A DNA stretch of 64,000 nt. Origin: Chelonoidis abingdonii. Taxonomy: Eukaryota; Chordata; Testudines; Testudinidae. Made by a program: the position numbers and the translations under genes. How positions within the stretch are numbered: position 1 is the first letter of the stretch; each line of letters opens with the position of its first letter. The notes below the pieces were generated by a model that was not told the DNA's origin, made no database searches, and was given only the letters and a program-made list of their open reading frames with translations. Where the stretch lies: positions 87,517,013 to 87,581,012 of the forward strand of contig NC_133770.1 of the NCBI RefSeq assembly GCF_003597395.2, in the 5' to 3' direction. Positions 59,285-64,000 of this stretch are shown piece after piece.

Positions 59285-59735
59285 GGTAGGAAATCAGGAG
59301 ACATGGGGGCCACAACAAGCTCTGCCACTAATTTGTATGAACTTAAGCAAGTTTTAACTCCCCTTCTCCACCCTCCGTATGAGAGAATGCTAAAACCATA
59401 TTATAATGTTCAGTCACTAGGTGGTGCAGTGTGGAATATGCCTTATCTGAGCTGATAACAGCCATACCTGGCAGTGCATTAAAGTATCATAGTTTTTCTC
59501 CATGAGGGAAGCTCTGTAGATACCAAATCTGGTACAGAAATCTGATCTGCTAGTAGTGCCCCTGCAATCTACCACGTACAAGGGGTACATGACACCCTTT
59601 GTGGTTCAATTTGCTCAACTATAAAATGGGGACTAGTTCCCACCCTTAGAATTAATTAGGCTCAGCAACTGTTTGTAACGTGCTTTGAGACCTTTGGATG
59701 AAAGGTGCTCTGTACTGTAAATGCCAAGTTGTTGT
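59285..59735 (+). repeat. MIR-like SINE, split
   Basis: AATCAGGAGACATGGG..AGCTCTGCCACTAATTTGTA and CTTAAGCAAG resemble a MIR head and core. ACTATAAAATGGGGAC and ACGTGCTTTGAGACCTTTGG, at 59610-59700, resemble the 3' half. About 220 bp of other sequence lies between. Confidence 0.5.
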
Positions 59736-59945
59736 TTCTTTAGTGCTGACAGCAGGCTTGGCACCACTCAAGACAAAGTGATGATGCCAGTCCCTGCTCA
59801 GGAGCACTTATCGAAAAGGCTTCTAGAAGGCAAAAGACTCTAGGAAATCCAGAAGAGGGGATAATGTGTATTATCTATAGCTAATACATATTTACAATTG
59901 TTATTAAGAATTCACAAGAAGTAGTGAATTTTCAGGTAGTATCTG

Positions 59946-60735
59946 AATGAGGGTGTGACATTCTATACCTTGGGGGAGTGCTCTGTAACCCCCATATTCC
60001 TCATTTACATATAGTTGTGATATTGCATGTAAACAAAGAAACTAAGCTGGGGAAAGGCAAGGACTCAGTCCAGGCTGAGACAGGGGTTTAGCGTGTGAAG
60101 AGAAATAACTGGCTCTGAGCTACAGAAAGTCTGCAACCTGCCTATAACAACATTAGGGTGAGAAATTACTGTTTGCAACCTGTTTCTTTAGTGTATTAAG
60201 CTTAGTTTGTGTGTTTTGTTTAATTTGCACAGTAATCTGCTTTGTTCTGGTTGCTATCTCTTATAATCACTTAAAATTTACCTTTTGTAGTTAATAAACT
60301 TATTTTTTGTTTATTTCAAAACCCAGTTTGTGCAATTCATATCGTGGTGGTGATGGGGAGCTATGCATATCTCGCTCCACATTGAGCAAGGGGACAATTT
60401 TTATGAGCTTGCGCTGTACAGATCTCTCTATACAGCACAACACAATATTATTTTGGGTTTACACCCCAAAGGAGATGTGCATATGAGTGCTGGGTAAATC
60501 CCTGAGCTGAATCCTCCCGCACAGAGCTGATTTCAGTCTGTGTCTGCAGCTGGGTGTGGCCTTACCTATGTGTGCGCTAGAGAAGGCTTGAGGGCCTGGT
60601 ACAGCAAGGACAGGGTAAGGAAGCCCAGGCTGGTGTTATGGGCTGACTCAGTGGGACTCCAATATATCAGGTGGCATCCCAGACAGGGTGTAAGTGTGTG
60701 TCCAGCCCATCACAACCATCATAGAGGGGTGGGTG
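59946..60735 (+). repeat. Dispersed repeat, possibly LTR-derived
   Basis: AATAAA lies at 60293-60298 inside a T-rich stretch, followed by CCCAGTTTGTGCAATTC. The general layout recalls a turtle LTR-type repeat that I know only by pattern. Part of the wording (TTAATAAACTT..TTTT) recurs near 36700. Borders approximate, no terminal duplication. Confidence 0.35.
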
Positions 60736-60974
60736 GTATTTGTGCAAACTGGGACTAGAGGGTCATTTCATTCATAAGGGACAGCATGGAAAAGGCGTTA
60801 TTAAAAAAAATATTAAATCTAAGTATGTATGTAATTTTCTTTGTGCGAGTTTATCTTTGCGGTTGTACTATTATTTTTTATTGGATAATCTCCATCACAC
60901 CAAATGCTATGAATTCCTGACAGATAAAAACAGATAACACAGGAATGATAAACATCAATAACAGCAGAAGTTTA

Positions 60975-61249
60975 GGCCATGTCTACACTTACAGGTCAAT
61001 TGGTACTGCTGTGATCGACGTAGCAAAGAAGACCCGCTAGATTGATGGCAGAGTGCTCTCTCGTCGACTCCAGTACTCCAGCTCCCCAAGAAGAGTAAGG
61101 TGAATCAGTGTGAGAGCGTCTCCCGGTGACACAGCGTGGCATAGACACTGTGGTAAGTCTACCTAAGCTACATAGACTTCAGTTATGTTATTCATGTAAC
61201 TGAAGTACTGTAACTTAGGTAGACTTACCATGGTAGTGTAGACCAGGCC
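60975..61249. mobile_element. Complete Harbinger-like MITE with TTA duplication and hairpin
   Basis: Inverted ends GGCCATGTCTACACT and (right, reverse-complemented) GGCCTGGTCTACACT are flanked by TTA on both sides (60972-60974 and 61250-61252). A hairpin lies near the right end: 61152-61187 with 61193-61229 (GGTAAGTCTACCTAAG arms). Same family as the partial copies at 1-183 and 6641-6830. Confidence 0.82.
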
Positions 61250-61500
61250 TTAAGAGATAAGCCAGGCATCATCAATTAATCTGCTTTAATGTTAAATTGG
61301 CCTTGTAGCAAGAAAAGAACTATCTAAGCTTTCATTTTATTCAATCAAAAGATGTCAACACTGTATTTTGTGTAATATTATGTTATTTCACTAAGTTCAC
61401 TTATTGCTAGATCATAAATCTAAACACAAATATTGAGAATAAAATCATAGAAGCTGCTGTATAATCTTCAGCAATTTAAGCTCCTCTATTAATCCCCAAA

Positions 61501-61514
61501 TAATAAATAATAAA

Positions 61515-61557
<43 letters not shown>
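61501..61557. repeat. (AAT)n microsatellite
   Basis: About 14 uninterrupted AAT units, plus imperfect ones upstream; likely polymorphic. Confidence 0.92.
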
Positions 61558-62859
61558 TCTGAGCAGCTGCAGCCCGGGTGGAAGGGAAGCACCAAAAATA
61601 TTGATTAAACTAAAGGGTCCAGTTTGTATGGTTTATTTACAATAAGGCATGAATGTCTTTAGGCAGCAGCTGGTAACTGTGAATGACCATATATGAAGGT
61701 AGGTAAAATACCGTCACATTGCTTAATGAACTACTGGAAGGTACTCAGATACTATAGTGATGAGAGTTGTAAAAGAACCTATACAGAACAGAACTCAAAA
61801 CATTCTGTGCTGGTCCCTGTTCTTTATTCACTTAAGATATATGTCCTTCTAGCTAGGTTTTTATACAAAACACATCACGGTAGTATCTTGAATGCCTTGT
61901 CACTTAGGTAATGAGACCTTGTCTAATCGATAATGGGTTTACCAGGGCAGCTATACCAGTACAGATATACCAGCAAATCCTCCTAGTAAAGACACCACTT
62001 ATAGTGGTGAAAGAGTGCTTTTCCCAGTATAATTTACACCAGTTTGCTGAACAAAATAAGTCATAGCAGCAAAAATATCAAACCCGTAATCAACATGGCT
62101 ATATTGGCAAAACTACGTGTGTTGTCATTTGGAGACAGGCTAATAAACTAACTAGTTGTATCTCTCCTGTATAACCTTCACTGATTAAACAAACAAACAA
62201 ATAGTTTTGTTCTCTATCAAGACAGATGATTTACGATGGTCGGCATAATACATGAGGCAGTTCTTGGAGATGGCCTCCAGCTCATCAAAGCAAAATTATA
62301 TTTTTAAGGCTCTCCTTGAACATTAATTAATTGATAACATATACTTCTCTTCTGGAATTTCAAATACAAATATCAATTAGCAGTAACTAGAGGCTTCCAA
62401 TCTGCAAGGAACTATGTGCTGCATTTTTCAGATTAAATCATGTTAGTGGACTTTAGCGACAAAGTGAAGCCACTATATACAGCCATTTATTTTTCACTTG
62501 TTTATTTGGAATATGTAGAGTTCAGATCAAGGCATCTCCTTTCAAGGCATCTTGGAACCTGATTAAGATAAATCCAACTGGGAATAAATACAAAACTGCA
62601 AGACTGTTCTAAAAAAATTATTATCCTGTCATTTTTCACTGCCCCTGGATTTTCCCCAAATTACTTGCTCCTGTATTTGCATTTGAGCACAGAAGTGAAT
62701 TAATTGGCTAAAAAACCTTAAGGCAACAGCAGTTCTACAAATGTCCAGATGCAATGCAAAAAGTTCTTGCAGGACATCATTGCCTTGAAAAATGGTGGAT
62801 CCTATCAGAACCCACAATCAGTTACAGGCATGCCCATATTCATGGCACAGATAATTAAA

Positions 62860-64000
62860 TCCAGCCTGCCCCCCACCCCCCAAAAAACTCCTCTTCTGCA
62901 CAGAGGGGGAAATTCACTCCTCGGCAGACACCCAGCACAAGGCCTTCTCACCATCTAACTCCCCCAAATAGGGCTAACATGGACTTCAGAGGTGCATAGG
63001 CCTTTTGCTGCCCCTCCTTCACCCACAAAGAGGCAGGCCCCGAAGGAAGGCCCCACACTGCTTACTTTCGGCTCTTTTCCTTATTTTATGGTGTTGCTGC
63101 TTCTTACGGCTTCCCTGGACTCCTTGCTTCCCAAGCAGCCGCTGCCGGGAATCCTCAGCTGCCTGTTGCTGCTGCCACTTTAGAGTAGCCCAAGACAGCT
63201 GCTCATGAGCAGGAGTGCAAGGGGACCACAACCCCCGTAGGAGCCTCATTATGAGGCAGCTGCTGTTGGTGTCCCCATCAAGCTCCCATAAAGGGCAAGA
63301 GGAAGAAGGCATCCTGGGTGCTGCAGGAGCTCCAAGGCACATCAGCCCCGAGGAGGGGAGAAGCAGCTCTGGTAGAGTGGTCTGAGGAAGCTGCTTGTGC
63401 TGCCTCCAGGAAGAGGAAACGACTGGTGCTATGCAACCACAACTGCTGTTCCCCAGGAAACCCCCACCAAGAGCATGATGGAGAAAGGTGCCTCAGCCCA
63501 GCCTATTGTCAGGCTGCCTTTGTCTCTTCTCCGCGCTCCTTACGTAGGCTCCTTGGGCTTGGCATCAGTATCTGCCTGAGGTTGCTCTGCTGGAGCTACT
63601 CCTTCCCTTCCTCCTTTTGATGATGCCATGTGATGTCCCAAAGGGCTCAAGGACAGAAGAAAGCCATGCAGAGCTCAGAAAAGAACAAGTCCATCCACAT
63701 AGGTGTGTGCAAGGAGTGTGCCCAGGCACAACCTAATGCCCTGAGCAGTACCAGCGAGTTTACAATGGCGCCACAGGCACCCTGGCGCCAGGCCCAGGCT
63801 CAACAGGGGCCCGTCAGCTGGCCAGGTGCTGCACTTCACTTGCACTGCCAGCCGAGGGGCCACAGCAGGCTGGCTCCACTCCTCTCCAGCCCCGCCCCCG
63901 TGCTCTGCTCAGCTGTCCGTCCAGCCCCGGTATCTTCGCCCCATCCCCTCTACCCACTTGGTCCTCTTGGGAGTCACATCCCTAAGGGGTCTGCCTGCCC
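62860..64000. other. GC-rich unclassified sequence at the window end
   Basis: Base composition changes sharply from AT-rich intron to GC-rich. Several overlapping ORFs (62749-63863) have no protein character and switch frames. Near 63760-63800 GGCGCCACAGG..CCTGGCGCC forms a short palindrome. It could be an unrecognised transposon or a conserved regulatory stretch; nothing decides. Confidence 0.35.

Larger units (their letters stand above)
56549..64000 (-). other. MYRIP intron (at least 7.4 kb); no further exon found
   Basis: Both strands were read for the upstream MYRIP segments (Glu/Ala-rich helix, zinc-finger region) and nothing matched. Contents: a foldback fragment near 57510-57650, a MIR-like SINE 59285-59735, a possible LTR-type repeat 59946-60735, a Harbinger-like element 60975-61249, (AAT)n at 61501-61557 and GC-rich sequence 62860-64000. 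The rest is unclassified AT-rich DNA, including an 18-base T run near 58671. Confidence 0.6.

Noticed and set aside
1..64000. CRISPR arrays, bacterial operons, phage genes, rRNA or tRNA genes
   Set aside because: None of the required repeats, ribosome-binding sites or folds are seen; the sequence is vertebrate intronic DNA.

Overview
The window looks like vertebrate nuclear DNA, most likely from a turtle. This is an inference from three things: CR1 LINE fragments, very many short non-autonomous hAT and Harbinger-type DNA transposons, and a MIR-type SINE, all lying in multi-kilobase introns. A crocodilian is the main alternative. There are no bacterial operons, CRISPR arrays or long ORFs. Most ORFs of 60-110 codons are chance, or run through repeats.

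One protein-coding gene is recognisable. On the minus strand, nine consecutive coding exons of MYRIP (myosin VIIA and Rab interacting protein, Slac2-c, exophilin-8) run from 56548 down to 5880. The joined exons give 1743 bp, which is 580 codons plus a stop, with every splice phase compatible. This is the C-terminal two thirds of the protein: the myosin-binding middle, the acidic Ser/Glu stretch, the coiled coil and the basic tail. The N-terminal Rab27-binding and zinc-finger exons were not found and should lie beyond position 64000. The last coding exon (5880-5912) holds only ten codons and a stop.

Layout: 1-5087 is sequence downstream of the gene with three DNA transposons. 5088-5879 is a probable 3' UTR. 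5880-10298 carries five short exons. 16580-16768, 38785-39024, 51498-52153 and 56371-56548 are isolated exons separated by introns of about 6.3, 22.0, 12.5 and 4.2 kb. 56549-64000 is intron or upstream sequence with no exon that I could find.

The rest is repeats. At least eight elements can be bounded by their own target-site duplications: 8 bp for hAT, TTA or TCA for Harbinger-like, TA for Tc1/mariner-like. These include one hAT inserted in another. There are also several long foldback elements, four CR1 stretches, an LTR-like region next to a decayed ORF that may be retroviral, a second LTR-like block, and two possible decayed coding fragments. I see no convincing new biological system. The points most worth checking are the terminal micro-exon, the 87-bp intron, the nested transposons with long hairpins, and the unidentified decayed coding sequence near 23-24.6 kb.
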